64,000 bases of DNA from Microbulbifer litoralis. Its GTDB lineage: Bacteria; Pseudomonadota; Gammaproteobacteria; Pseudomonadales; Cellvibrionaceae. The notes under the pieces were generated by a model. It saw nothing but the letters and a program-made list of their open reading frames with translations. It was not told the DNA's origin and searched no databases. Every line of letters begins with the position of its first letter. The stretch's first letter is position 1. The translations under genes were made by a program, and so were the position numbers. Below, piece by piece: positions 7,578 through 19,170 of this stretch. The DNA lies in the NCBI RefSeq assembly GCF_023634065.1, contig NZ_JALKCV010000015.1, forward strand, positions 1 through 64,000, given 5' to 3'.

Positions 7578-8123
7578 ATGATCGTGAGAGACCCTGTGAA
7601 ACAGTCGCGCTGGCCGGCGCTGGTGGCCGCGGCGCTATGTGCGCTGTGCTTCTCCCTGGCGGGGCGGGCGGCCGTGGAGGTGGAACAGCTGTCGACGCCG
7701 GAGCTCGAGGCGCGCTACCACGTACTGATCGAGGAGATGCGCTGCCCCAAATGCCAGAACCAGAACCTGGCCGGTTCCGACTCGCCGGTGGCCGGTGACC
7801 TGCGCCGGGAAATCCGCCGCTTGCTGGAAGAGGGCTTCACCGACGAGGAAATCACCGATTATATGGTGGCCCGCTACGGTGATTTCGTGCTCTACCGCCC
7901 GCCGCTGCAGCGCAACACCGTCGCACTCTGGGTCGCTCCGGGTATTTTCGCCGCCATCGGCCTGCTGGCCCTGATCGCGATCGTGATGCGTTCGCGCAGC
8001 GGCACCGGTGCGCGCCAGGACGATGCCAGTACGGCACTGACCGACGACGAGCGCCAGCGGCTGCAGCGCCTGCTCGGCGATGATATCGGCGGAACCGGCG
8101 CCGGCGACAAAAGAGAGAAATAA
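7578..8123 (+). CDS. ccmH: Cytochrome c maturation protein CcmH
   Basis: A 181-residue protein with an N-terminal signal/anchor, the redox motif RCPKCQNQNLAGSDSPVAGDLR near residues 53-75, and a C-terminal membrane helix around residues 115-135. The CxxC pair reduces the haem-binding cysteines of apocytochrome c in the periplasm for haem ligation by CcmF. The ATG at 7578 has a close GGAAG; a GTG at 7596 with GAGAG upstream is an alternative start. ccmI follows after 2 bases. The other ccm genes (A-G) are not upstream, where tRNAs are found instead, so this pair is split from the usual operon or the rest lies elsewhere. Confidence 0.92.
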   Translation: MIVRDPVKQSRWPALVAAALCALCFSLAGRAAVEVEQLSTPELEARYHVLIEEMRCPKCQNQNLAGSDSPVAGDLRREIRRLLEEGFTDEEITDYMVARYGDFVLYRPPLQRNTVALWVAPGIFAAIGLLALIAIVMRSRSGTGARQDDASTALTDDERQRLQRLLGDDIGGTGAGDKREK

Positions 8124-8125
8124 CG

Positions 8126-9385
8126 ATGATTGAACTCTGGATCGGGCTGGCGCTGCTGATGCTGCCGCTGGCATTTGTGCTCCTGTGGCCGGCATTGCGC
8201 GGCGCCGGCGCCGATCGCGCCCACTCCGCCGCCAGCAAGCGCGAGACGCTAGCGAACCTCTACCGCGAGCAGCAGGCCGAGCTGAAAGCCGCGCGGGAGA
8301 GCGGCGCGCTGGACGACAATCAGTTTGCCGAACTGGAGGCGGAAATGGCCCGCCACCTGCTGGCCGCGGAGGCCTCCATCGACACCGCGGCGCCGGCCCG
8401 CCGCGGCCGCGGTGCACTTCTGGCACTGGCGCTGCTGCTGCCGCTGGCGGCGGTGGGCCTCTATATCGGCTCCGGTCACTACAGCGGCCTGACCTTGTAC
8501 CGGGATATCGCCGCCAGCCAGCAGGGCGCCACCGATGCCGCCACCGAGGCGCGTATCACCCGCGAACTGCAGAAACATGCGCAGGGCCACCCCGACGACC
8601 TGACCAGCCGCTATGTGCTGGCCCAGCGCCTGATGGTCACTGGCGATATGCAGGGCGCCGTGGAGGCCTACCGCTATGTGGTGGCGCGCGAGCCCCAGGC
8701 CGCCGGCGTCAAGGCAGAGTTGGCGCAGGCGCTGTTTTTCGCCCGCGGCTCGAAGATGGACGGCGAAATCAGCGGCCTGGTGGACGAAGTGCTGGAGGCG
8801 CAGCCGGACAACGGCACCGCGCTGGGGCTGGCCGGCATCGCGGCCTTCGAGCGCGGCGACCACCGCGCGGCACGGGATCACTGGCAGCGCGCGCTGGACC
8901 AGCTGTCGCCGGGCTCCGCCGCCGCCGAGGCGTTGGCTGCGGGCGTGGCGCGGGCGGAAAAGGCCCTGGCGGATGCCGGCGAGCCGGTGGCGCCCGCCGT
9001 CGTGAAAAACGAGCAAGCGCCCGCGCGGGCAGGGGCGGACGCTGCCGGCCCCGCCATCCGCGTGCAGGTAAAGCTGGCCGACGGCGTGGATGCAAAGCCC
9101 GATACGCCGGTCTTTATCTATGCCCGCGGCACCGCCAGCCCCATGCCATTGGCGATCGTGCGCCTGCGCGCCGACCAGCTGCCGGCGGAAGTGCTGCTGG
9201 ACGAGTCCCGTGCGATGATGCCCAGCCAGTCCATTGCCGGTGTGGACGAGGTGCAACTGGTGGCGCGACTCGCTGTCCACGGCGACGCGCGCCCGGCGCC
9301 GGGGGACTGGCAGGGCGATATCGAGTCACTGCCGAAAGCGCAGTGGGCAAAACCGCAGACCATCACTATCGATCGCGAACTCTGA
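8126..9385 (+). CDS. ccmI: Cytochrome c maturation protein CcmI (TPR chaperone)
   Basis: A 419-residue protein. It has an N-terminal membrane helix (IGLALLMLPLAFVLLW), a cytoplasmic leucine-rich segment (NLYREQQAELKAARESGALDD), a second helix around residues 93-113, then a periplasmic part with TPR units (LTSRYVLAQRLMVTGDMQGAVEAYRYVV, ALGLAGIAAFERGDHRAARDHWQRAL). A beta-rich C-terminal domain (IRVQVKLADGV...VFIYARG) is also typical of CcmI. The TPR part holds apocytochrome c for the haem ligase. It starts 2 bases after ccmH, so the two are co-translated. Confidence 0.92.
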   Translation: MIELWIGLALLMLPLAFVLLWPALRGAGADRAHSAASKRETLANLYREQQAELKAARESGALDDNQFAELEAEMARHLLAAEASIDTAAPARRGRGALLALALLLPLAAVGLYIGSGHYSGLTLYRDIAASQQGATDAATEARITRELQKHAQGHPDDLTSRYVLAQRLMVTGDMQGAVEAYRYVVAREPQAAGVKAELAQALFFARGSKMDGEISGLVDEVLEAQPDNGTALGLAGIAAFERGDHRAARDHWQRALDQLSPGSAAAEALAAGVARAEKALADAGEPVAPAVVKNEQAPARAGADAAGPAIRVQVKLADGVDAKPDTPVFIYARGTASPMPLAIVRLRADQLPAEVLLDESRAMMPSQSIAGVDEVQLVARLAVHGDARPAPGDWQGDIESLPKAQWAKPQTITIDREL

Positions 9386-9550
9386 TTTCCTGGGCGCGCC
9401 GGGACTCGGCGTTCCCAGGGCTTTCGGAGCCCGCAAGCTCCGCAGGACGCGCCGTGGCAAGCGCCGCTCTGTATGCGTTGCTTGCATGACCGCCGCTCGT
9501 GGTGCCTCGTACCATTGGCGCGACTGCGCGCACGGCGCACCCTGCCTGGA

Positions 9551-9619
9551 GTCCCGAGTCCCGAGTCCCGAGTCCCGAGTCCCGAGTCCCGAGTCCCGAG
9601 TCCCGAGTCCCGAGTCCCG
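9551..9619 (+). repeat. Heptamer tandem array, GTCCCGA x about 9.9
   Basis: Nine perfect copies of GTCCCGA occupy 9551-9613, followed by GTCCCG. The same unit, as its reverse complement, forms an eight-copy array at 63558-63613. This array lies between ccmI and smc, ending about 11 bases before a possible smc promoter. Confidence 0.97.
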
Positions 9620-9629
9620 CAAAAACCCG

Positions 9630-9658
9630 CTGAAACCCCCGCCGCGCCCATGTACAAT
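9630..9658 (+). promoter_or_regulatory. Possible smc promoter
   Basis: CTGAAA (9630-9635) and TACAAT (9653-9658) are 17 bases apart and 59 bases upstream of the smc ATG. The -35 match is only 4 of 6. Confidence 0.4.
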
Positions 9659-9716
9659 TGGCGGTTTGCTGGGCCGCTGCCTGCCGGCATAGAACAAATA
9701 TCGAGTTAACAAATAC

Positions 9717-12700
9717 ATGCGTCTGAAGTGCATCAAGCTTGCGGGTTTCAAATCCTTCGTTGACCCGACCACTGTCCATTTCCCCTCCAACCTCAGTGCC
9801 GTGGTCGGCCCCAACGGCTGTGGCAAGTCCAACACCATCGACGCGGTGCGCTGGGTAATGGGCGAGTCCTCCGCCAAGAACCTGCGCGGCGACTCCATGA
9901 CCGATGTGATCTTCAACGGCTCCAGCGGCCGCAAACCGGTGGGCCAGGCCTCGATCGAGCTGGTATTCGACAACTCGGACGGCAAACTCACCGGCCCCTA
10001 CGCCGGTTTCTCCGAGGTCTCGGTCAAGCGCAAGGTGACCCGCGAGGGCCAGAACAACTACTACCTGAACGGCGACAAATGCCGCCGCCGCGACGTGACC
10101 GACCTGTTCCTGGGGACCGGCCTGGGCCCGCGCAGCTACGCCATCATCGAGCAGGGCATGATCTCCAAGCTGATCGAGGCCAAGCCCGAGGAACTGCGCG
10201 TCTATATCGAGGAGGCCGCCGGCATCTCCAAGTACAAGGAGCGCCGCCGCGACACCGAAAACCGCATGCGCCGCACCAACGAAAACCTGGAGCGCCTGAC
10301 GGATATCCGCGACGAGCTGGAGCGCCAGCTGGCGCGCCTGGAGCGCCAGGCCGCGGCGGCGGAAAAATACAGCCGCTTCAAGGAGGAGGAACGCAGCCAC
10401 AAGGCCCACCTGCAGGCGCTGAAGTACCGCGACCTGAACGACCAGGCGAAGGCCAGGCAGCAGCAGATCTCCGAACTGGAGCTGACGGTCGAGGAGCTGG
10501 TCACCCGCCAGGTGAGCTGCGATACCGATATCGAACAGAAGCGCGTCGGCTACCACGAGCTGTCCGACGGTTTCAACGAGGTGCAGGGCCGCTTCTACGC
10601 CGTGGGCGCGGATATCGCGCGCCTGGAGCAGAGCATCGCCCACGCCCGCGAGCGCAACACCCGCCTGCAGTCCGACCTGCAGCAGACCGAACAGGAGTTC
10701 CGCGAGGCCGAGACCGGCCTGGAAACGGATCGGGAGAAGGCCGCCCAGTTCGAGTCGGAACTGGAAGTCATCCTGCCGGACCTGGAAATGGTCCAGGCCG
10801 CCGAAGAGGAATCCGCCCAGGCCCTGCAGAGCGCCGAAGATGCCATGGGCGAATGGCAGCACGAGTGGGACCAGTTCAACCAGGGTGCCTCCGGCTCGCG
10901 CCAGAAGGCCGAGGTACAGCAGTCCCGCATCCAGCACCTGGAGACTTCCGGCCAGCGCCTGCAGGACCGCGTCGACAAGCTGCAGTCCGAGAGGGACGGC
11001 CTCAGGGACAGCGGCGACGACAGCGAATTCGAACAGCTGAACGAAGAGCTGGCCGAACTGGAGTTGCAAGCCACCGAACGCCGCGAAACCGTGGCGGAAA
11101 AGAACGAATCCCTGACCGGGCTGCGCGCCCGCGAGAGCGATATCGCCAGCCAGCTGGACGAACTGCGCCTGCAACTGCAGACCGGCCGCGGCCGCCACGC
11201 CTCGCTGGAGGCCCTGCAGCAGGCGGCGCTGGGGCAGGGCAAGGCGGTGCAGAACTGGCTGCAGCAGCAGGCGCTGGCCGACAAGCCGCGCCTGGCCGAC
11301 CAGATCTCTGCCAGGCCGGGCTGGGAAAAGGCCGTGGAAACCGTGCTCGGCACCCAGTTGCAAGCGGTCTGTGTCGACCAGCTGGAAAGCCTCAGTGACA
11401 GCCTGGCCAGCCTCGACAGCGGCCAGGCGGTGTTTATCGACGCCGGCAGCGTCAGCCCCGCCGCCGCCGGCGGCCTGCCCGCGCTGGCGGAACAGGTCGA
11501 GGGCCCGCGGTCCCTGGCCGGCCTCCTCGCCGGTATCTACACCGCAGAGGACCTGAACAGCGCACTGGCTAGCCGCGCCCGGCTGCAGGCCCACGAGTCC
11601 ATCGTCACCCGCGACGGCCTGTGGCTGGGGCCCAACTGGCTGCGGGTCAGCCGCGCCTCCGACGCCGAGGCCGGCGTGCTGGCGCGCAAGCAGGAACTGG
11701 AGGAGCTGGAGCAGTCCATCTCCGTCACCGAGGAGCGGATCGAGTCCCTCAGCGAACAGCGCGAGGCACTGCGCCTCGAGGCCGGCGACCTGGAAAGCGC
11801 CATCGAACAGTCCCGCAACGACGCCGAACAGCTGGGCCGCCGGGAATCCGAGCTGCGCAGCCAGCTGTCCGCCCGCCGCGCCCGCGCCGAGCAGATGAGC
11901 GAGCGCCGCACCCGTGTCGAGCAGGAGATCGGCGAGGTGCGCGAGCAACTCGAGATGGAGGGCGAATCCCTGTCCGAGGCGCGCCTGCTGCTGCAGGAGG
12001 CGCTGGAGGCCATGAGCGACGACACCGACCGCCGCGAGACACTGCTGGCCCGCCGCGACCAACTGCGCGAGGCCCTGGATGCGGCGCGCAGCCGCGCCCG
12101 CGAAGACAAGGACCGCGCCCATGAGCTGGCCATGCGCGAGCAGTCGGTGCGCACCCAGATGATGTCCCTGGAGCGCACGCTGCAGGTCATGCGCGAACAG
12201 CTGGAACGGCTGCGCAGCCGCCGCGAGCTGCTGCAGGAGCAGATGGCCGAAACCGAGGACCCGTCACAGGATTTCCAGGCCGAGCTGGAAGAGAAACTCG
12301 GCGAGCGGGTGGAAGTGGAGACCGAGCTGTCCGAAGCGCGCAAGAAGCTCGAGGAAGTCGAGAGCGGCCTGCGCGAACAGGAGCAGGAGCGCCACAAGGT
12401 GGAGTCCGCCCTGCAGGGTGTGCGTGCACAGCTGGAGCAGGAGCGCCTCGGCGCACAGACGCTGGAAGTGCAGCGCAACGGCCTGGTGGAGCAACTGAGC
12501 GAGGACGACCACGATGTGGAGCAGGTGCTGGAAGAGCTGCCCGGCGACCTGACCATCTCCCAGGTGCAGCAGGAACTGGAACTGGTGGCCGCGCGCATCT
12601 CGCGCCTGGGTGCGATCAACCTGGCGGCCATCGACGAGTACAAGCAGGAATCCGAGCGCAAGGAATACCTGGATCGCCAGTACAGTGACCTGACCGACGC

Positions 12701-13220
12701 GCTGGAAACACTGGAAAACGCGATCAAGAAAATCGACCGCGAGACCCGCACCCGCTTCCGGGAAACCTTCGACCAGGTCAACGGCGGCCTGCAGGAGCTG
12801 TTCCCGAAAGTCTTCGGCGGCGGCCACGCCTACCTGGAGCTGACCGGCGAGGACCTGCTCGACACCGGCATCGCGATCATGGCGCGCCCGCCGGGCAAGC
12901 GCAACAGCACCATCCACCTGCTGTCCGGCGGTGAGAAGGCGCTGACGGCCATCGCGCTGGTCTTCTCGATTTTCCGCCTGAACCCGGCCCCTTTCTGTAT
13001 GCTGGACGAGGTGGATGCACCGCTGGACGACGCCAACGTGGGCCGCTATGCGCGTATGGTGGAGGAAATGTCCCAGCACGTGCAGTTCATCTATATTACC
13101 CACAACAAGATCGCCATGGAGATGGCCCATCAATTGCTGGGGGTGACCATGCACGAACCGGGCGTATCGCGCCTGGTGACCGTGGATGTGGAAGAGGCGG
13201 CCGAACTGGCATCCGCATAA
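9717..13220 (+). CDS. smc: Chromosome partition protein SMC
   Basis: A 1167-residue condensin ATPase. The N-terminal head has Walker A GPNGCGKSN at residues 31-39. Two long coiled-coil arms (Glu/Arg/Gln/Leu-rich, about 170-500 and 680-1010) flank a hinge around 500-660. The C-terminal head has the ABC signature LSGGEKALTAIALVFSIF and Walker B CMLDEVDAPLDD. Length equals that of Pseudomonas-type SMC. The protein loops and compacts newly replicated DNA with ScpA and ScpB, whose genes are not in the window. zipA and ligA follow in the same direction, as in pseudomonads. The ATG lacks a strong ribosome site. Confidence 0.97.
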   Translation: MRLKCIKLAGFKSFVDPTTVHFPSNLSAVVGPNGCGKSNTIDAVRWVMGESSAKNLRGDSMTDVIFNGSSGRKPVGQASIELVFDNSDGKLTGPYAGFSEVSVKRKVTREGQNNYYLNGDKCRRRDVTDLFLGTGLGPRSYAIIEQGMISKLIEAKPEELRVYIEEAAGISKYKERRRDTENRMRRTNENLERLTDIRDELERQLARLERQAAAAEKYSRFKEEERSHKAHLQALKYRDLNDQAKARQQQISELELTVEELVTRQVSCDTDIEQKRVGYHELSDGFNEVQGRFYAVGADIARLEQSIAHARERNTRLQSDLQQTEQEFREAETGLETDREKAAQFESELEVILPDLEMVQAAEEESAQALQSAEDAMGEWQHEWDQFNQGASGSRQKAEVQQSRIQHLETSGQRLQDRVDKLQSERDGLRDSGDDSEFEQLNEELAELELQATERRETVAEKNESLTGLRARESDIASQLDELRLQLQTGRGRHASLEALQQAALGQGKAVQNWLQQQALADKPRLADQISARPGWEKAVETVLGTQLQAVCVDQLESLSDSLASLDSGQAVFIDAGSVSPAAAGGLPALAEQVEGPRSLAGLLAGIYTAEDLNSALASRARLQAHESIVTRDGLWLGPNWLRVSRASDAEAGVLARKQELEELEQSISVTEERIESLSEQREALRLEAGDLESAIEQSRNDAEQLGRRESELRSQLSARRARAEQMSERRTRVEQEIGEVREQLEMEGESLSEARLLLQEALEAMSDDTDRRETLLARRDQLREALDAARSRAREDKDRAHELAMREQSVRTQMMSLERTLQVMREQLERLRSRRELLQEQMAETEDPSQDFQAELEEKLGERVEVETELSEARKKLEEVESGLREQEQERHKVESALQGVRAQLEQERLGAQTLEVQRNGLVEQLSEDDHDVEQVLEELPGDLTISQVQQELELVAARISRLGAINLAAIDEYKQESERKEYLDRQYSDLTDALETLENAIKKIDRETRTRFRETFDQVNGGLQELFPKVFGGGHAYLELTGEDLLDTGIAIMARPPGKRNSTIHLLSGGEKALTAIALVFSIFRLNPAPFCMLDEVDAPLDDANVGRYARMVEEMSQHVQFIYITHNKIAMEMAHQLLGVTMHEPGVSRLVTVDVEEAAELASA

Positions 13221-13244
13221 GAGGCGTAAGGGAGAGGCGCTCCG

Positions 13245-14372
13245 ATGGGAAACTGGTTGATCACCATTCTCGCACTGATATTGCTGGCGGCAGTGCTCGA
13301 CGGCGTGCGCCGCGCGATCCTGCGGCAGCGCGCGTCGATGAAAGTCTCGCGGGACCTGTCGCGGGAAATGCAGCGCGACACCTACGCCGCTGAGGACGCG
13401 CTGTCCCCGGCGCGCAGTGCGAACAAGCCCGATAAAAAGAAAACAGGCGACGAGGAATATCTCGACCCGGAAGAGGAAGAGAAACGTCGCCAGATCGCCG
13501 CGGAACTGCCGGGCAGCGTGCGCGTGGTGCAGCGCCGTGCACTGGAAGATGCCCTGCAGGTGAACCGCCAGGTACAGGAGAGCTTTATGTCCTCGCGCAA
13601 ACCGCTCGCCGGCAGCAATCCCGGTCGGGATGAACCGCAGCAGGCGTCGCTGAACCTGGAAGAGCAGGTGCCCACCCTGATGGATTCGGTTGTCGGCGAG
13701 GAAGATCGCCGCGAGCCGGAACTCGACGAGTCGGAAAGCCTCGAAGCCCTGGGTACAACAGAAAACCAGAGCGAGGTACCGGAAACCGCGACTGCGGCGC
13801 CGGTGCCGGAATCCAGCGATGCGCCGGCCCCGGAAGCTCCCCAGCGGGTGGAGAGGCCCGCGCGCAGGGAGAAGAGGGCCCCGGTGAAAAAGTCAGAGGA
13901 CAAGAGGGCGGGCAAGCCCCGGGACAAATCCCCGGTCGAGGAAGTGCTGATCATCAATGTGATGGCGCCGGAGGGGGACCCGTTCGAGGGCAACGATATT
14001 CTCCGCGCAATGATGGCCGCCGGTCTGCGCTTCGGCGAAATGAACATTTTCCACTACCACCAGGGCGGCAGCGACGACGGCCCGGTGGTGTTCAGCCTGG
14101 CCAACATGGTGGTGCCCGGCGTCTTCGACCTGGCGCAGATGGAGGAATTCACCACGCCCGGTGTGAGCCTGTTCCTGGCGCTGCCGATCGAGGGCGAGGC
14201 GATCGTGGCGTTCGAACAGCTGCTCGCCACCTCGCGCGAGATCGCCGAACAGCTGGGCGGCGAACTCAAGGACGAAAACCGCAGTGTCTTCACCGCCCAG
14301 ACCGCCGAGCACTACCGCCAGCGGGTGATGGAATACCAGCGCCGCAAGGCGCTGGCGAGAGCCAAGGCATAA
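13245..14372 (+). CDS. zipA: Cell division protein ZipA
   Basis: A 375-residue protein with an N-terminal membrane helix (WLITILALILLAAVLDGVRRAI), a long charged and then Pro/Glu/Ala-rich linker (about residues 60-230), and a C-terminal FtsZ-binding domain from about 232 (VLIINVMAPEGDPFEGNDIL...FHYHQGG). ZipA anchors FtsZ polymers to the inner membrane at the septum. It starts 24 bases after smc and is probably co-transcribed with it. The linker is very acidic and contains a basic patch (RPARREKRAPVKKSEDKRAGKPRDK). Confidence 0.95.
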   Translation: MGNWLITILALILLAAVLDGVRRAILRQRASMKVSRDLSREMQRDTYAAEDALSPARSANKPDKKKTGDEEYLDPEEEEKRRQIAAELPGSVRVVQRRALEDALQVNRQVQESFMSSRKPLAGSNPGRDEPQQASLNLEEQVPTLMDSVVGEEDRREPELDESESLEALGTTENQSEVPETATAAPVPESSDAPAPEAPQRVERPARREKRAPVKKSEDKRAGKPRDKSPVEEVLIINVMAPEGDPFEGNDILRAMMAAGLRFGEMNIFHYHQGGSDDGPVVFSLANMVVPGVFDLAQMEEFTTPGVSLFLALPIEGEAIVAFEQLLATSREIAEQLGGELKDENRSVFTAQTAEHYRQRVMEYQRRKALARAKA

Positions 14373-14420
14373 CCCGGGAGCGCGGAGCTCCAGCTCCGCT
14401 TGCGGGCCATAGGCCCGCCC

Positions 14421-16561
<2,141 letters not shown>

Positions 16562-16729
16562 TTCCGCCGCCAGCACCCCTGCTCGGTTTTTATTCAGCAG
16601 GGGAATCGCCGATCTATTTGCGACGCCTGTTATGGCTTTCTAACGCCGTCGCCGTTAAAGTGGGCCTTCGAGTTTTCTTGTCTGCCGGCCAGTTTTTGTC
16701 CGGCAACGCCGCGCTGAGGACGAACAATA

Positions 16730-17164
16730 GTGGTACAGGGCGATCAGGAATCCATTGTCTACGGATGTATCAAGGACAGTAACAGCCTGGCCGGCGGCTC
16801 CGACCGGCGCCGGGTCAACCGCGAGGCGGTGCTGGCACTGCCCAGCGCCGACGAGTGGCCCTTCCTGTGCCGCGATATGTTTTCCATTCCCACCATCAAG
16901 GTCAAGCCGTCCCAGTACCAGACGGATGTGATCCATTTCGGTGCGTCCTATCGCGCGGTCGAGTACGAGTGGAATCATTGGATCCAGAAATTCGAGGAGC
17001 TGCTGCGCAGTATGTACTGGGTTTCGGCCACCGTGCATCTGGAGACGGAGCTCTCCGGTATTCACTCCTTCACCTGGGAGGCCGCCGGTCTCTACCACGA
17101 GCCCGGCAGTGGCGATATGCAAGTGCGCTGCGAATGGACCCAGGAGGGGCGCGTCAGCGTCTGA
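16730..17164 (+). CDS. Conserved hypothetical protein downstream of ligA
   Basis: A 144-residue soluble protein without signal peptide. It uses a GTG start at 16730 with GAGGA about 9 bases upstream. The sequence begins QGDQESIVYGCIKDS and contains a Trp-rich middle (YEWNHWIQKFEELLRSMYW) and an acidic C-terminal half. I believe similar proteins occur beside ligA in pseudomonads, but I know of no function. Nothing in the sequence suggests catalysis. Confidence 0.7.
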   Translation: MVQGDQESIVYGCIKDSNSLAGGSDRRRVNREAVLALPSADEWPFLCRDMFSIPTIKVKPSQYQTDVIHFGASYRAVEYEWNHWIQKFEELLRSMYWVSATVHLETELSGIHSFTWEAAGLYHEPGSGDMQVRCEWTQEGRVSV

Positions 17165-17506
17165 GCGGCACCTTTTACTTCTTTCCATTCCCTTTCCCTG
17201 CGTCCGGCGCTATACCCCCGAAACGGCGATCCCGACTTGGCGTCCTGCGATTGCGGCGATAAGCTGTGAAACAACGCTGTCCCCACCCGGTGTTCGCGGG
17301 TGGATTGTGGCGTTCTTTGAAGTCAGGTTTCGAAATTCGAGATACTGGATCGATCGGAGTAGCCCGGATGGAGCACAGCGGAATCCGGGACAGGGACTGG
17401 CCCAGCACCACAATCCCGGATTCCGGCGCTGCGCGCCTCCATCCGGGCTACGCCCTGGCAATCACTCCAGAGTCCGATAGATTCGGGTTTCCCGACGGGA
17501 TTGATT
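17165..17506. other. Intergenic region with two palindromes
   Basis: The 342 bases between the ligA-linked gene and fumC hold no convincing gene. A hairpin CCACCCG/CGGGTGG lies at 17283-17303 and the large REP-like element at 17359-17451. Confidence 0.6.
17359..17451. repeat. REP-like palindrome, GTAGCCCGGATGGAG type
   Basis: GTAGCCCGGATGGAGC at one end is mirrored by CTCCATCCGGGCTAC at the other, with a second inner pair, AATCCGGGA / TCCCGGATT. This pattern of an intergenic 90-bp cruciform is widespread in gamma- and betaproteobacteria. It lies upstream of fumC. Confidence 0.8.
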
Positions 17507-18901
17507 ATGGCTGACAGTTTTCGCACGGAAAAAGACAGCCTGGGAGAGGTGCAGGTGCCCGAGTCGGCCCTGTACGCGGCCCAGACCCAGCGCGCCCTGG
17601 ACAACTTCGGGATCAGTGGCGAACGCCTGCCGACGGAGTTTATCCGCGCCCTTGTGCTGATCAAGAAATCCGCCGCCCAGGCCAACCGCGAATTGGGCCT
17701 GCTCGACGACGATATGGCCTCCGCGATCATCGCGGCCTGTGAACAGGTCGCTGACATGGACGAGTCGGATTTCGCCGCCCAGTTTCCGGTCGACGTTTAC
17801 CAGACGGGTTCCGGCACCAGCACCAACATGAATGTGAACGAGGTGTTGGCCCATCTCGCGATACGTGACAGTGGCCTGGAAATCGGTGCCAATGATCACA
17901 TCAACATGAGCCAGAGCAGCAACGATGTGATCCCCAGTGCGATTCACGTATCGGCTCTGCTGGCGGTGCGCGACAGGTTGTTGCCGGCACTGCGGCACCT
18001 GCACACGGTTTTGTGTGACAAGGCGGCGACGGTGGAGGATGTGGTCAAGACCGGCCGCACGCACCTGATGGACGCGGTGCCGATGACATTGGCACAGGAG
18101 ATCAATGCCTGGGCGGCACAGGTCGAGGCCTGCCGCGAGCGCATTCGCGCCACGCTGCCGCGTCTGGCGCAACTGGCCCAGGGCGGCACCGCGATCGGTA
18201 CCGGCCTCAATGCGCACGGGGATTTCGCCGAGCTCTTTTCGCAGAAACTCAGCGCCAACAGTACCCAGCAGTTCCGCCCGGCGGACAATCGGTTCGCCGC
18301 AATCAGCAGTCAGGATACCGCGGTGGAATTGTCCGGCCAGTTGAAGGTGCTGGCGGTGGCACTGATGAAAATCGCCAATGACCTGCGCTGGATGAACAGC
18401 GGGCCGCTGGCGGGTTTCCAGGAAATTGAACTGGAGGCCCTGCAGCCGGGCAGCAGTATCATGCCCGGCAAGGTCAATCCGGTGATTGCCGAATCGGTGG
18501 CGATGGCGGCCGCCCGGGTGATGGGCAACGACACCACCATCGGTGTGGCCGGACAGAGCGGCAACTTCCAGCTCAACGTGATGCTGCCGCTGATTGCGCA
18601 GACGCTGCTGGAAAGTATCCGCCTGCTCGCCGGCAGCTCGCAGATTCTGGCGGACAAGGCGATCGCCACTTTCACGGTCAACCGGCCGCGTATGGAAGAG
18701 GTTCTGTCGCGCAACCCGATCCTGGTAACCGCGCTCAATCCGGTGATCGGCTATGCCAGGGCGGCGGAGGTTGCGAAAGAGGCCTACCGCAGCGGTCGCC
18801 CGGTGCTGGAGGTCGCGGTGGAGATGACTGACCTGGATGAGGGGGAATTGAAAAAACTGCTCGATCCGGAGCGGCTGGCCCAGGGTGGCCTGATCGAATA
18901 G
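17507..18901 (+). CDS. fumC: Class II fumarate hydratase FumC
   Basis: A 464-residue enzyme that interconverts fumarate and malate in the TCA cycle. The fumarase/aspartase signature GSSIMPGKVNP is near residues 314-324. Other family segments are visible: TGSGTSTNMNVNEV, NDHINMSQSSNDVIPSA, and GRTHLMDAVPMTLAQE with the catalytic His of the TH pair. The ATG at 17507 follows ACGGGA; a TTG two codons upstream is less likely. The class II enzyme has no iron-sulfur cluster and often serves under oxidative or iron stress, but no such operator is evident here. Confidence 0.96.
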   Translation: MADSFRTEKDSLGEVQVPESALYAAQTQRALDNFGISGERLPTEFIRALVLIKKSAAQANRELGLLDDDMASAIIAACEQVADMDESDFAAQFPVDVYQTGSGTSTNMNVNEVLAHLAIRDSGLEIGANDHINMSQSSNDVIPSAIHVSALLAVRDRLLPALRHLHTVLCDKAATVEDVVKTGRTHLMDAVPMTLAQEINAWAAQVEACRERIRATLPRLAQLAQGGTAIGTGLNAHGDFAELFSQKLSANSTQQFRPADNRFAAISSQDTAVELSGQLKVLAVALMKIANDLRWMNSGPLAGFQEIELEALQPGSSIMPGKVNPVIAESVAMAAARVMGNDTTIGVAGQSGNFQLNVMLPLIAQTLLESIRLLAGSSQILADKAIATFTVNRPRMEEVLSRNPILVTALNPVIGYARAAEVAKEAYRSGRPVLEVAVEMTDLDEGELKKLLDPERLAQGGLIE

Positions 18902-18908
18902 TGCCGCT

Positions 18909-19028
18909 TCAGGCGAACAGCGCCAGGCCCATCAGTATGGCGACCATGACTGCTGCCAGGCACTCGATCCATGCAAGCAGGCGGCGGATCGTATTCCGGT
19001 CCTCACGCTGCAGCATTTTCCCGCCCAT
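18909..19028 (-). CDS. Small single-helix membrane protein (39 aa)
   Basis: The minus strand encodes MGGKMLQREDRNTIRRLLAW, then a hydrophobic helix IECLAAVMVAILMGLALFA ending in TGA. GGGAG lies six bases before the ATG. The positive N-terminus and single helix would place the N-terminus in the cytoplasm. It is convergent with fumC. I recognise no family, but start site, codon use and helix together look like a real small protein. Confidence 0.5.
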   Translation of the reverse strand: MGGKMLQREDRNTIRRLLAWIECLAAVMVAILMGLALFA

Positions 19029-19170
19029 GGCAAACTCCCGCGGCGTTGACAGGAATCCGGCGATGTATCACGATTCCGCGCCGCATCGGTCTATCTATCC
19101 TTGAAGGATAGTGCGATCGGCTGCGGCCGACCATTCGTTCACTTTTCACCACCGACGTTGCGGGAAACCC

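Noticed and set aside
9551..9619. Heptamer arrays as a CRISPR array
   Set aside because: The units are 7 bp and contiguous with no spacers; no cas genes are present.
9366..12122. A 918-codon minus-strand frame antisense to smc
   Set aside because: Its translation is low-complexity Gly/Ala/Leu/Gln mirror sequence of coiled-coil codons. smc on the plus strand has all expected motifs.
17266..17514. An 82-codon frame across the REP-like palindrome before fumC
   Set aside because: It consists largely of the palindromic repeat and would overlap the fumC start.
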